The notes beneath the pieces are model-generated. The model made no database searches and was not told where the DNA came from. It worked only from the letters and a program-made list of their open reading frames with translations. The position numbers and the translations under genes are program-made. DNA of 64,000 nt from Pseudoscleropodium purum. Its lineage: Eukaryota > Streptophyta > Bryopsida > Hypnales > Brachytheciaceae. This document shows, one piece after another, positions 46,936 through 60,475 of the stretch (its first letter is position 1; each line of letters begins with the position of its first letter). The DNA is taken from the NCBI GenBank assembly GCA_963969395.1, contig OZ017798.1, positions 17,228,173-17,292,172 of the forward strand, read 5' to 3'.

Positions 46936-49635
46936 GGATGATGCGACTGGGTTGATGGGGCCACCTCCTTGGGAACGTCAGTCCAGCAGCAATGAACTGG
47001 CACACAAGGTTTGAATTTTAGATTAGTACAATGTGAAGCACAATTATAACTAAGATAAAGGCGGGTATAACGCCCAAAATAATCACTTTATGTACATTTC
47101 CAAAATCAATATGTACACATGCTGAAGAAACGATTCTAGAACATCTACTGAAAAAAAATTATCTTGATAATTTTTACATGTGGTATCCAAATGTTGTATT
47201 CTTTGCTTGGTGCGTTGGAACTTCCTTTCACTAGCCAATGAAAAAATGAATGATAATTTGACCAATTTAACAATAATAACTAGATCTAGCAGCAAAAAAA
47301 AGTGGCAGTTTAGGGGATACCCACCTTATATATGATTTTACTATAGATGTGTCACATAGTCCCTTTTATATATTGTTTTAAGAACTATCGAGTTGGAGCT
47401 TGTGAGCACTAAACACTCTTATTTATATTTATAGAGTATAATTTTTTTAACTTTTATATTTGCTCCTGTAAATTTTTACATTTTGTTTACTATCACGTCC
47501 AATAGGCAAGGTTGACAATCCTTGCCAAATAGTTAATTAAAGTTGGAAAATATGATTTGACATATAGGAATATTTCTTTTGTTTTCCATCCAACCAAATT
47601 TATTTTTGAAAAAATATTGCCCCCTTCCAAATTGGAATCTATTTTTAGAAATATATTTGCCCAACCATTGACCTTTGGATATGGTATTACTCTTCCATGA
47701 AAATCAAAGCATTTTAATTAAAAATCATTTTTAATAGGTTCGTTGTTCTAGAATTGTCTAAGACTAAACCTTCAACAAAAATTTAATTTAATGGGCTTAT
47801 CTTGGACTAACATAATTAACCATATGTCACAATTATACTATATAGTCATATGAAATTCATTTTATATATGGAGATGGAACCCAATATGCTTTTGCTATGT
47901 TTACAAATATTTCATTGTATTTTTCTACCATTGTTTAGTTTCTTCCTAGAAGGTATAACAATAGATCATTCAAATATTTCCTTCTTTTGTAACTCTTATA
48001 TACTTGTCACATGTTAACATTAATTAAAATTATAACTAGTGCCAAAAATTTTGTTATATAAAATTTGTATCATATAGAGTATCTAAGGCAGCAAAGTCCT
48101 ATACAAAATAAAGGGGACCCAAGGATATCTTGCCAAAAATCAAAAAGGTTACAAAAATCAACATTGCAAGAACCACTTTGCTCATAACATTCTTACCAAC
48201 TTAAAAAGTAGGAAATACTTGCTTGATATGAATCAAGAAGTTATTTTGTATGTAGAAAATTTTGAATGCAAGTTTCCCCACAAATTGTAGAATCAATTTA
48301 CAAAGAATTTGTATTGATAAAGTGACACTATAGAAGGACCTCCTTACTCCTATTCAAGAATATTACGTTGGATTTGTGACTTATGAAGGTCTTAAGAGAA
48401 CACACTGAAACAAAGATCAAGTGTGTATTCAATTCAAGGGGATCTTAGAAGCATTAAAATTAGTTTTATAGTAAATCGAATTTCAAATCTCCTATGTAGT
48501 AAAACTTCTCTAAAGTAATAAGGCCAAGATTGGTTTCACTATATTTTACATCAAGACATTTCACTACGGCATACCAAACTACCTCTATAAATAGTTTGGT
48601 GTGTCTAGGTAGTTTTCAATGTCCCACCAGTTGTAGCCTATGTTGTTATTCAATGCAAGTCACTTCAAAAAGCCATCATAACTCATTATTTTGCAATATT
48701 GACATGTTACACACTTATAACAAGGTAGTGCCTCAAATTTCTCACTATTGGGTGTAACCAAGTGTTGTGACCAATTATAGCTCTCCAGACGTGGTGGATT
48801 TTAAAAGATAATTAACCCTTCACCTTCTAATGCACGATTTTCTAACATATGGCCTTTCTTCCTGGGTTGCTAGTGAGGGAATTGTGAAACTCCGGGCCTT
48901 TCCTCCATTCTGACACACTCCAAAAACAGCTTGGCGCTTTGCTCTTGAAGCGCATTGTTGGAGATGCTCTTAGAGAGGTTATTACATTAGGGAGGGTAGT
49001 TGCATTAACGACATTCGTATGCAGCTCACACAATCAATATTACCTTAGAGATGTTATTACTGTAGAGAGTACTACTTCAGAGAGGTTCTACTGGTGCACA
49101 AACTAACAAAAAAAATCCAGAATGAATTCTCTTCCGGAAGAACTCCTGCAACCGTACATAAAAAAAATTGGAAAATGAGAAACAAGAAATACATTGCAAA
49201 TGAATCAAACGAAGATCCCTCCTCACAAGCAATTGCAAAGAACGAAGTTCGAAACGGTGATGGTGAAAACTATAACGAAGGTCGAAAGAGGAACTCTCCA
49301 ATATAGTGCAGAGAATGCGAAGGCTGTCCCTGCAGTATCCTATTGACTGACAAACAGCAACTCATCTCTCTTCTAATGCACTTGGTTGAACTCCAATTTG
49401 CAAGTTGTGTGTGTAAGCATGACTTGACTACATGGCTACTGATGATGTTCGAAGGGAAACGGCATCCCTTGTCGACTATCCCTTTCCACAGTGGTCTAAA
49501 ATCTTGGACTACATTGAGTGATAGAAATTTAATCTCAAAGAGTGTTTGGCTCGTGTACGTACCCAAAAGGATCTTTCCAGGACTTCTGTACTGATCCTCC
49601 AGTGACGGAAAGAGTGTCCTTACTATCCTGTCCCT
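46936..49635. other. Intergenic, no gene seen
   Basis: AT-rich between 47000 and 48800. Around 48960-49085 a short motif of the form TTAGAGAGGTTATTAC recurs three times, perhaps a decayed element. From 49080 to 49600 the composition is more gene-like and may hold the 3' UTR of the following minus-strand gene. Confidence 0.35.
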
Positions 49636-50273
49636 TTAAGACGTAGTACTATGTATGCGTGCATTCCTGACCTCAAACAAGGGGTAGCTACTGAAACTAC
49701 AAGGAGTACAAGCTCCTCGGATTGAAACTGTGTAAATATTAGCACATTCAAGAGGGAGAAATTAGAAAGACACCAGAGAGAAGCAGAATCATGGTTACGG
49801 CTTAAGACTTAAAATTTAAGCAGAGGCTCTTACCAATATTACGCACTCCAGCAGGAGTTAAAGAGGCTGTTGATTGATCTTTTCTCGTATGCTCCATAGC
49901 CAGCTGCTTCCCAGTCAACATCAAATTGTGTAACGTCCCAAAACTTGCTGTAACAGACTCTTTCTATATACTCCAGCTGCGAACAAATCAGAGAGTACCA
50001 GATTTGGACGACCAGTACCAAATTAGAGTAAAATTTTATGCACATTTACTGTACGCTGTTGAACACTTTGTTGTCAAAATTCAATTTCCACATCACATTT
50101 CAAGAGGTTACAACCAACCACAAGAACCACAAAAAGATAATAGCAAACTGTTAATTAACGTCACATTGAACCCGACAATAGGGTACTCAGCAACTCACAT
50201 TCCTGAAGAGGATTTGCCCATGCAATGTCACCATCGCTCGTATCTCTCTGATCTTCCTCTTCTGGCTCGTCAC
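49636..50273 (-). CDS. Partial multi-exon gene of unknown function
   Basis: Three exons read on the minus strand join with agreeing phases: 50273-50199 (acceptor TGTGCAG, donor GTGAGT), 49947-49834 (acceptor TTACAG, donor GTAAGAG) and 49727-49636 (acceptor TACACAG, stop TAA). They encode about 93 residues: an acidic start (DEPEEEDQRDTSDGDIAW), then FGTLHNLMLTGKQLAMEHTR, PAGVRNIVSIRGACTPCSF and a C-terminus NARIHSTTS. I do not recognise it. The upstream coding exon with the start codon was not found; a telo-box near 50570 suggests the transcript begins about there. Long uninterrupted agreement of splice sites and phases makes chance unlikely. Confidence 0.5.
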
Positions 50274-50565
50274 CTGCACAGGAATCATTTACCCTGGTAA
50301 GCTTGTCGTCTCTACCACTCTTTCTATGTACTAATTCAGCAAAACAAACCTCGATTCAGTCTCTAAAATCGCCCTGAAGAACGCTTGGAAGAAAAAAATT
50401 CTCCCAGGACCCAAAACCTAAGTCACGATAATCGAGGATTAAGCGCGTAACACCTGAAAATTTGAAAAATTCAACGTGGTGTCCCTTCTGTGCAGGGAAA
50501 GGACGAGAACCGACTTGCAGAGATCGAAACTTTCAGAAGTAAAACCCCGAGACAATTAGCTAATT

Positions 50566-50579
50566 ACCCTAAACCCTAA
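50566..50579 (-). promoter_or_regulatory. Telo-box (ACCCTAAACCCTAA)
   Basis: Double telo-box oriented as in plant 5' UTRs of minus-strand genes, about 300 bp upstream of the first exon found for the gene at 49636-50273. Confidence 0.4.
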
Positions 50580-50599
50580 TTCTCTGAAATGCTTAAAAT

Positions 50600-51387
50600 C
50601 CATGGCAGCGCAAAGGATTAGTATTTGGACATTCTGAGCTGATAATGTAGCGCATCGATTGACTGAAGCCCACACTACCAGCATGCTCCAAATTGCCTTA
50701 GACAAGGGTATGAAAAAGACAGAGTTGTAACCTGTCATCACCAACAAAATTATATTGCCACAACATTCACAAAACCTAACGAATTCACATGTTTGTGCAA
50801 TAGCTACACAGGCTGTCTAATGCTGAAACTCGCTTGAGAACGCAACTTCTGAACACAGAATTTAGCAGTCATCGGGAGCGTTAAGAGAAAACTAATCAGA
50901 TTTCCATCGCACTTCAAAACTGTGGTCCTTTCCAGACCCAATGGGGTCCTCTCAGAGACAATTTCAGTAGGCTTGTCCTTCAGACCAGATGCTACGAAAC
51001 ATCAAACAGAAGACATGACATAGATCTCACCCCAAAGGCCCAAACATGTCCTTCAATGATATTAATGTCCACACAACTGCACCTTACCTGTTTCCCAACT
51101 AAAAACACTATTGCCTTGCACGTGACTCCCAAAGTGTACTGTAGTACCCGTTTTCTAGAAGAACACCTCAAGATTGTACGTCAGAGGAATGATTGGAATG
51201 ACGTGTGCCAGTTTTTCATGAATGGAAAATCCCAACTGCCAAGTTGCAGGTACCAGTTATTGACCAGATGCAGTAGTACTATATGTTTCTCTGCAGTTCA
51301 GGTTTCTCTGTCAGAATACTCACGTTGTATTTGTTTTTGTACACAGTAAAATTTTAAAGGCGGGTGGAAGAAGAAGAAGATAGAACG
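50600..51387. other. Region upstream of the nuclease gene
   Basis: Probably shared upstream DNA of the divergent genes at 49636-50273 (minus) and 51388-56028 (plus). Just before the nuclease ATG there is a GAAGAAGAAGAAG-like leader. No further gene is recognised. Confidence 0.35.
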
Positions 51388-54300
51388 ATGGTGGCTGCTG
51401 CCGCATGGGGAGTGGCGCTGTTGCTACTCCGATTCTCTGTGAAACACGCTGTGGCTTGGGGAGCTGAAGGGCACCAGATCACCTGTTTAATAGCTGAGGT
51501 GAATCCTTACAAACCATGTGTGTGATTACTCTTACTATTCATGAATTATAATTCCTTTAATTCGTGTTGGCCTTGAAAAGTCTTTCACTGAAAGAGTGCA
51601 ATGACATCATTGGAAATTGGAATTCTCTGTTCATGGGTTTGTCGGTATATGTGATTTGATAGAAGATAGAGTTCTTTACTTTATTGCCATTCATAGCATA
51701 CTCAAAGAGCTGCTTCAAGAGTCTTGGAGAAGGAGTCTTGAATCTTTTTATGCACAATCTCAAGCACGTTACGTGTGGGACCAAAAGCTGCAAGAAGAAG
51801 AGCATTGGCCACTCAATAGCAATATGCATGCTCTCTCTACAATGACTTTCAAAATTTTGAGTCTCTTTTTTTGGGTGGGTGTGCCTTCTATATCTGAAAA
51901 ACATGAGTTTTTCAAAATTTGGTAGAGGACATTTACATGTCGTCAAGTGGACATTGGTTTGTGCTCTCAATCAAACAAACTCTCATATATTTCAAACAAT
52001 ATTTGGAGTTCTTTCTGATGGACTTGGTGGTGCAGCCTTTGTTGTTTGAGCCCACAGAGCAAGCAGTACGCTCCCTGCTTCCGAAATCCTCTAATGGCAA
52101 CCTAGCCAGCTTGTGCAATTGGCCCGACGAGGTGCGCTGGATGTCCAAGTACAAATGGACACGACCGCTTCATTGGGTTAATACTCCAAACCAAGAATGC
52201 AGCTATGACTACAACCGTAAGACTCCAATAAACCATCTTTTGCACAGACAGTCAATTTGTTTGCTAATCTACTAGAAATAATGGAATCGCATTCAATTCA
52301 ACAATCTGTTGGATTCTGTTTTAGAATTGATCATTCTCAGTGTTTACATACTTTTGTTGTAATGCAAATGCAGGGGATTGCCATGATTCTTTGGGGAGAA
52401 AGGACATATGCGTTGCAGGAGCTATCATCAAGTTTACGCAACAGTTATTAGACTACAGCAAAAACCACAATGCCCCAAACCGTATGAGTCCTCTTCTTAC
52501 CGCAGCTGAGTTTTCCAAACATAGCCAAGTGTACTTGCAACTAATACATGAAAATGGAGAGAATTTCAGAATTTAGGTCAATCCTGTGCATACTATGCAA
52601 TCACTTACGCCAGTTGGGTCCGTGTTTGGGATGGCAGAAAACATGACTGAGGCTCTCCTATTTCTCGCCCATTTCATAGGTGACATCCACCAGGTACTTG
52701 ACTTATTTTGAAACAAAATCACAAGCACATACCGGTAATTATGCTACATAAATTCTCTCCTTTCGCAGAGCAGCATCGTCGATTTTGATAACACAAGATG
52801 ATAAATTATGCTTGTTGCAAGATAGTAACAAGACTCAATTATTCCTTGCTTCAAAGTATCAAATAGGTAGTAAGCAATATTTGGGTGGGTGATTCGTGGT
52901 GCAAGCTCTCAACAGATATTGGTAAGAAGGCACTAACTGGTTATTGTTAAGAGGAAGATGTGAGGGGAGGCATTTGCCATTCACTTTCTCTCAATTTTTA
53001 TATCAAAAAGAGTTCTTCAATTTCTTTCCTTAAATCCACAAATATGCGTGTTGCAAACATTCTAGAACATGGCACACCTCCCACCTTCAACTTACTCAAG
53101 GTTAATTAACTGCACCACCAATCTAAGCAACAAATATTGCAAGATTGGTTGGATAGACGTCAAAAGATTGCTATGAGAATCGTCATGAATGACACCAATT
53201 TTACTCATTTTCCAAATCCATTTGCTAAGTTTTGAATACAACCCATTCTAAGCAAAAAGACTGACGGTGTTTCATGGTTTCATGATCGACAAGCCATTGC
53301 ATATTGGGTTCGCATCCGACGCAGGGGGCAACAATGTGTCGGTACAATGGTTCAAAAGAAAGAGTGACCTGCACCATGTATGTCCTTCGCCAAACCGTCT
53401 GTCAAACTTTTATTCCTACGAACAAAAAACACTAAATGCATGAATGAGATGATTTTACACTAAATAATGTAAAATATGTTGGAACTTGTAAATGACTTTA
53501 ATTGACACTTCTTCTGTACTAAACCTCAACACAAAAACTGAGTCAGTGGGAAAATTTTCCCAAGCTCATAGAAAGAAGAACAAAAGTTTACCTGCAATCG
53601 ATCTTTGTTTGGAAGTTGACAACTGGTGTACATTGTGTGCTTCAGGTGTGGGATGTAGAGTTTGTTTCAAAAGCATTAAAAGAAAACTACAACTCAAATC
53701 CAACAGCCATGGCTGATAGCATTCTCAACAACATCACGGTAAGCAAACTCACATACATTGATATACTATCAAATGCGTAAGCCTTTGTGGCTTAGATAGA
53801 TAGTATAGAACTATCCCCAACAGACTCTTCATTCACATTGGTCATATGAGTTGAAAGAGTCTCCTTCTTCTTTCATGCTATCAATTTGACATAGCCTATT
53901 CAAAAATTGCATGAATGTATGGTAGGATCACTCAAAACATAGCAAAATTTACTAGTAGTTGACATTGTGTGTCATTGATTCATAATTCACGTGTAGATAA
54001 TCATCAAGAGGGGTCTAAAAATGGTATTTTATGTATTGTATGCAAAAATAATAAGAGGTCAAGGTTCAACTATACTAATAATGATATTTAGTATGAACCA
54101 CACTAATTGGTTTATAAATGTTGTGGAGTATAAGTTTTTATTTTTGATTCAATGTTTTTACCAATTATGGTGGTGAAGATTCTCCTCTTTGATTAGGATA
54201 GATATCTGTGTTGTTGGTGAAAATTTTCACCAAAAGTGAAAACTTGTAGCATTTCCAAATCAATTGGTGTGATTACATGAAATATCATTATTAGTGTGGT

Positions 54301-56028
54301 GGTTTCGTACATTCATGCCTAATGTCAAGTGAAGATAGATTTCTCATTCAAAAATCCATCTTTGCACTTGCAGGACAATTGGGCAAGAGAGGTTGATAAT
54401 TGGGGTCTTTGCCACAATCACAAATTTGCATGTCCTGACACGTAAGTTACATTCTATAAGGATCTTCAAGAAAAATATTTTCAATTCTAATAAGCTGGGG
54501 TATACTCATTACTAAATAGTCTATTCATGATGTCATGCTTTAAAAAGATTCTAAGTAGTACATATAACCAAATTTTAAGAAAGTGACTTATTCTCAAAAG
54601 AATTTTCATGTCATGAATGTGTATGCAAAAAATAGTCATTGTGAAAACTCACCTTTTAGTACTATAGAAGGAAACAATAAGACAAACCAAAATAAAATAA
54701 GAGATACAAAAGTCTATAGTTTCAATAGAGTAACATGCATGGCACTCAATAAAAGGCCAATGCCTATTATCCTTGTATAGTTTTGATACAAAGGGTGCTA
54801 TCATGTGAGTGTAAGATTATAAGCACATCACTATAACAAAAGTTGGTAAAAAAAACTGCACTCAAAATCGAGTGTGGTTCTTTTATCTACAATTTTGCGC
54901 ACTCCTAAAATGACTACATAATCTTCTTTTTAGATTTCAGATCTTAATTTTTGGAATTTTTGAGCGTATAATATAATGTTGAAAAACTATTGAAAATACC
55001 TTTTCAATGGTATATTACACGCTCAAAAATTCCAAAAAGAAGATTCTGCTGTCATTTTAGGACTGTATAGAATTGTGGATGAAAGAACTGCACTCAATTT
55101 TGAGTGCGGTTTTTTTTTACCAACTTTTGTTATAGTGCAAGAACCTAAAAGACTTTACACCTATATTATAGATGTCTACATTATAGAAATCTTCTATTAT
55201 TATAGGATACCTGCCTTATAGATATTTATATTATAGGTGTTTATGCTATATTAAGAACCTTCAATAGTTGCAGAATATCTACTTATACATATACTCAAAG
55301 CGCATATGTTTGTATTTCCATACTCATATGAGTTCAAAATTGTGTACAAAAAGAATTTGGATTTATTTTCCAAGGGTGTTTAGGCAAGACCTCAAAAATG
55401 TTATGACAATGAATTGTAAACATGTGCAGGTATGCATTAGAGGGTATTAACTTAGCTTGTAGGTGGGCATACAAGGGTGCTACTTCTGGAAGTGTACTTG
55501 GAGGTAAGGCTAAGAAAATAAATTAAATTATTTTTAATTGCACATTTTTAATATATTCATCGAATTTATCATGTTGCGTACACTTTTGATTGGATAACTT
55601 TTAAGTTGTTACATTGTGAAATATGTTGAAAAAGTTCATTTGTCTTTCAAAGCATTGTAATTAGAGAAGATTGAATGCATTCTTCACACCATACTTATAG
55701 CATAAGAAAAGCTAACCCATATACTTTTGAACATATCTAAGACCTTAAAAAATCCAGCTTCTATTATTTCTCACAACTATATTATTAGGGTGTCAAAACA
55801 AAGAATAACTTAATCTACACACTTCTATGAGCATATCAGAAATTTGATCAATTGTTGTGGTTTTGGATTGTAGATGCCTACTATATCTCAAGGTTGCCGA
55901 TAGTTGAAAGAAGATTAGCGCAAGGAGGTGTGAGGCTTGCAGCAATTCTCAATAGCATCTTTGATCCAAATGCCCCACAATACACAAGTCCAGAAGGTCT
56001 TCATACAGGCTTCATAGATGCACCTTAG
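51388..56028 (+). CDS. S1/P1-type nuclease (plant ENDO/BFN-like), 9 exons, 304 aa
   Basis: Exons: 51388-51498, 52051-52216, 52374-52481, 52638-52693, 53294-53377, 53646-53738, 54374-54441, 55430-55503, 55874-56028. All have GT-AG introns and agreeing phases. The product is a secreted zinc-dependent single-strand nuclease degrading RNA and ssDNA, in plants tied to senescence and cell death. Residues 1-23 form a signal peptide ending before WGAEGHQITC, so the mature enzyme starts at the essential Trp. All nine expected zinc ligands are present: W24, H29, D63, H78, H140, D144, H150, H174 and D178. Typical motifs are PLHWVNTP, FIGDIHQPLHIGF, LHHVWD and RLPIVERRLAQGG. The length is normal for the family. 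Nothing suggests inactivation. Intron 7 carries a foldback MITE. Confidence 0.92.
54829..55137. mobile_element. CACTA-type foldback MITE in nuclease intron 7
   Basis: A 309-bp near-perfect hairpin with ends CACTATAACAAAAGTTGGTA and its reverse complement, and inner arms such as CGCTCAAAAATTCC paired with GGAATTTTTGAGCG. Flanking triplets CAT and CAA agree in two of three bases. It has no coding capacity and is a different family from the 197-bp element at 21894. Confidence 0.8.
55150..55260 (+). repeat. AT-rich dispersed repeat, copy 1
   Basis: Contains ACACCTATATTATAGATGTC and a series of TATAGA-like words. It resembles the reverse complement of 60335-60475. Confidence 0.4.
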
Positions 56029-56730
56029 TTGCAATGAACGTCAAATATCTAGCCAATCTCACAATTTAGCCTTGAAAAAAGAGAACTAGGACAAAGTTGA
56101 TTGACAAATCACCAAATCTTTATAAAAAAGACCAGAATCATATATTAGCATTGTGATCTATGCAACCAACAAGATTATTTTGAACAACATATATTATGTG
56201 CATTCATTAGAGGTATGCTTAATTCAATAGAATGAATCTACAGATTTCTTCCTTAGACTTAATCTTGATATTGTACATTATTAGTAATTTTGGCAAAAAT
56301 AATTATTTTTTTGACAATGTTGCCACATGTCAACTTCCAATAGGATGGAACCTCCAAGAAACATATATGATGCAAAATTAAATAAATATTAGATAGTTAA
56401 TGTATCTAAGTTGCTTCTAACCTATAATATTTATTAGCATAGCCAACACATTGGTAATTCATTCATTTCATTATTTGTAACTATGAGTATTTCATTTATA
56501 TTTGAAGAAAAAAATAAAACATAACCAAAAGATTGTTGTCACTATTGTCTATTCCAATTATTCCTAAAAAGATCCCAAGAGGGCTAAATTTTTTTTCCAA
56601 AATTCAACCTTACAAATTGTAGCTAGTAAAATTTTGCTAAAAATCTCCTTGAAGGTTATTATTTATAATCTTATGTCTAAAACTATACTTTAAACTCAGG
56701 ATTGCTTAAGTATGAGTAGGGAGTGACAAT

Positions 56731-58275
56731 TGTTGAGTGTTGAGCAACAAACAATGAGCATTGAACAATGACTGTTTTTAGAAAATCTTGTGAAAAATTT
56801 TAAACTTTTTGCCATAAGATATCTATACCATAAACATTTAAAAGATGATATTTTAATAGGTTCATAAATATCTGTGGTTTAGGGTAAATATTTATGACTA
56901 TAAATGAATTTGAAGAGGATGAATGGAGATAAATAGATTTAGATGAATTTTTTGTAGTTGACTTTGTTGGATGAAATACATCTCTAACTTGGTCTTTGCA
57001 TTGGATGATGAATATCTATTGAATGGAATTAAAAACTCAGTTGTTAAAATAAGGATTGATGTCCAAGTACCTTGAATTAGAAGTAAAAAAGTTGTTTAAG
57101 GACCTTCCCTTTAATACTTTGGGAGTTTATTTAAATTGAAATTGAAATTTCAAAATTTCAAAATTATTTTCTTCAAAAAATTAAAATTAAAAAATAATAA
57201 TAACATATAATTTTAAAATTCAATAGATGGCTTCTCGAATTTGAGGAGAAGTTTCTTGTTGCTAAAGCACCTCCCCATATTAATTTGGAGAAAATTTAAA
57301 CTACTATAAAAACAAAAATTCAATTTTTTTTCAAACTTTTTTTTCCAAATTAAAAAAATTACTTTTATTATATATTTTTGAATTAGGGCTCCTCAGATTT
57401 TTGAAGAGCTCTTCCTTGTTAGTGCCAACTACCAAGAGAAGCCTATTTATTTTTGAGGAGTCCTTTTTTGGTCTTTGAAAAAGTTGTTTGGGGATATTTA
57501 AAGGTCTAAAGTTCTTTGTAAATATCCCTTTGCACCAATGCAAGGCTTTTCAAAACCCACAAAAGGCTCCTCGGATTCCAAAGAAACTTGAGCTAAATAA
57601 TTTTTTTTCAAATAATTTTTTTTTTTTAATTTGAAAAAAAAAATGCATCTCAAATACTCTCTAAATTAATAGAGGACAAGTGCCTCTAACAACAAGAAAT
57701 TGCTCTTTGAATCCAAGGAGCCATTTGATGAGTAAAAGAAATTTGAAATTTGACAAAAAAAATGAATTAAAAAAAATTCTTTTGAAATTTTTTCTTTAAA
57801 ATCACAATTCAAATAATCCTCCAAATTAATAGAAAGAGGGACTTTTGGCAACAAAAAATGTCTCTTCAAATTTGATGAATCTTTGCTATATAAAAGAATC
57901 TCTTTTTTCTATTCATTGATTCTCATAGTATTTGAAATTATTTTCAAATTATTCCAAAAAATGAATGGATGACATGGATGAAATTCACCTCAATGGTAGT
58001 ACCTTTTATATTGTAGAAAAGGCTAGGCTATCATTCTTGGCCCTACCTACAACATTTGAGTGCTAAATAACTACCTCAAATTAAACTTTTTTTAGCAATA
58101 AATTGATTTTTTGAAAATTTTATTTGTAATCATTTTTATTTTGGTAATTTTGACATTACTATTTTTAATTTTGACACGACTATTTATGACTGTGACATGT
58201 TATTTTTTGGAAAAAATAATATTAGTAAGCGTTTGAGTCTAAATGCTCATTGCTCATTGCTCACACTAGTGTTGT
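56731..58275. repeat. Possible terminal inverted repeat pair
   Basis: GTGTTGAGCAAC...CAATGAGCATT near 56738-56763 resembles the reverse complement of AAATGCTCATTGCTCATTGC near 58240-58265. The match is short and imperfect, so the 1.5-kb unit is tentative. Confidence 0.3.
57220..57890. repeat. Cluster of degenerate repeats, some inverted
   Basis: TTTCTTGTTGCTAAAGCACC near 57250 followed by ATATTAATTTGGAG matches in reverse complement the text near 57650-57720 and 57800-57870 (AAATTAATAGA, CAACAAGAAATTGCTC). A fourth diverged version lies near 57390-57460. It is non-coding, possibly a decayed foldback element. Confidence 0.45.
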
Positions 58276-60334
58276 TGCTTTAAAACCCACTTAAAACACC
58301 CTTTATTCTTATAGAGATAGAAAAGGTGAAGATGAAGAAAAAAATTAAGCTCACTTCATTGCATAAATTAAACAACTTATAACATCTAAAGTTTTGCAAA
58401 AGTTTTTTTTTGGTTTTGCTCAATAAGGCCAATAGATTTCGACTCTTCTTGTTTTGAGTTTTTTGCACTACACATAAATGTTTTTTTGGTGATAACAAAT
58501 TATATCATGTAAGGCATGTGCATGCTAATTTTAAAAAGAAAAAAAATTAGACTTATAATATATTCAAAATCCCCATATATTATGAATAAGTCCCCCAAAA
58601 CGACAATACACTAACAATTAGTTAGATGCTTTAATCTTGCTTTGCAATATAGTTAGAGGAACTTTATAAAAAGGATGTTTATAGCCAAATAAAAAATTCT
58701 TGACTTCATAATGTGAACTATAGAAATAATAAATGGCTCACTTTAACCAAGACATTAATATAAGTAAAGAAACTTGCACTCTACTCTCATATAGACATAT
58801 AGATTCTAGCACTCTATATTCATCAATTTTTTGAGAATGTTGTACCACATAGAATTTCAAGTTTTGCAAATATTTTGGCAATTCTTCAATGCACCACCTC
58901 TTCCCCGAGAAGCCCTTTTGAAGACTTGCAGTGTAAAAATCACAAAGCCCCTTCTAAAACTCCTCCCACCTCAATACCTCCATGTAGCTTCTCTAGGGTT
59001 GTCTCATACCCAAAGACCCTCTGACATCCACCAAAAAAAACTTCTAGACTTGTTGAAGCCCCCAAACTTGAAGAACCTCAATGAAGACTTGAAGCCCCCA
59101 TGAAGATTCCACAAAAGACCCTCACTAGCTAATTCTAACAAAGTAGATTTTTTTGGTGTTTATTTCCATCCTCCATCTAATACAATTGCTACAATTCAAG
59201 TTCCAAACTTTTGGGGCCCTATAACATTTGAATTGGAACTCCAATTGGGATGAATTCTTTACTACAGCAAGACTAAACAAGTGTACATCTTGTGTCAAAA
59301 ATTCAATATCATCTATGCTAAATTGATTTCAAAGGTACCAATCCAAAAAACTAGGAACAATTTGATCTTTTCAAGGGTTAAATTTGGAACTTGCACCATG
59401 ATACTAAAGCTACAACTACCATTGAAATATTTTTTTTTATAATAATAAAAAAATTACCTAAAAGAAGAGATAAATTTCATTGTTATAAATTTTGAAATAG
59501 TAGGCTAAGCTTAACCCACTATACTAGTCATAAATTTTGAAAACTAGACTAGAACAAGCTTCCTCCTATATTAAGCTTCTATTTTTCCCATCATATGAAA
59601 TTTGTCATATAGTAGTGTCTATCATTGTGACTTTTGCCATGAGTCTAAAATCTTTGCTACCATGTACTTAGATCATTATAGCACATAATGGCATAATATT
59701 TGAATGGAAGATGTTTAACTTTTAAAATGCCCAAGGCCTTTTTTGAGCTTCTTGGAGTTTGCTCAAAACTAAACTAAGAATTCAAGTTTTGATTGGTGTT
59801 ATCAATTTTTTTCAAATTATAACCATACAAATTCAAACTAGAGATACTAAGAATCACATGAAATACCAAAAGAAAATAATATCACTTATAGATTGAAAGA
59901 TTATAATATTTGATCAAGAAGGTGTTGAAACTATAAAAGTTACTTGAAGTCAACATAGCCTAATTGCCCCAAAATCTCCTATTAGGAAATTAGTCAAGAA
60001 AACATTTTCTAATCATTTAGCTCAAGTTTATGCAAAAATTATTTTTTCCAATCAATCAACTAGTTTGTAGGTCAACTCACATAGAAACCCAAAGGGAAAA
60101 AGGGAAAAATTGGAAGAAATCAAGTGATGCTTCTAATTAGGTTGTACATAAATAATTTAGGTAAGAAACCTAATTGCAACCTTGTTGCATAATCAAACAA
60201 TATAGGTTTTTCTAAAATATTTCTTACAAGAAAAATGAAAGCTTAGAGTCATATAGGGTCCAACAGTGCTAATTTGTGAGCTTAAGAATGCAAGCTTATG
60301 AGCATTGAGCCTACAATATAGATACCTTTAATAT

Positions 60335-60475
60335 AGATACCACACTCTATAGAAGGTGTATATATCAAAAACATCTATAACATAGATATTTGTAATATAT
60401 ATATATATCTCATAATTATAGACGATTTCTACTGTATATACACCTATAATATAGGTGTATACTATTCTAGACTCA
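60335..60475 (-). repeat. AT-rich dispersed repeat, copy 2
   Basis: The reverse complement contains ACACCTATATTATAGGTGTA and AGAAATCGTCTATAATTAT, like 55150-55260. Confidence 0.4.

Noticed and set aside
50556..50747. Minus-strand ATG frame starting MDFKHFRELGF as the first exon of the gene at 49636-50273
   Set aside because: The only nearby donor leaves the wrong phase for joining to the exon at 50273.
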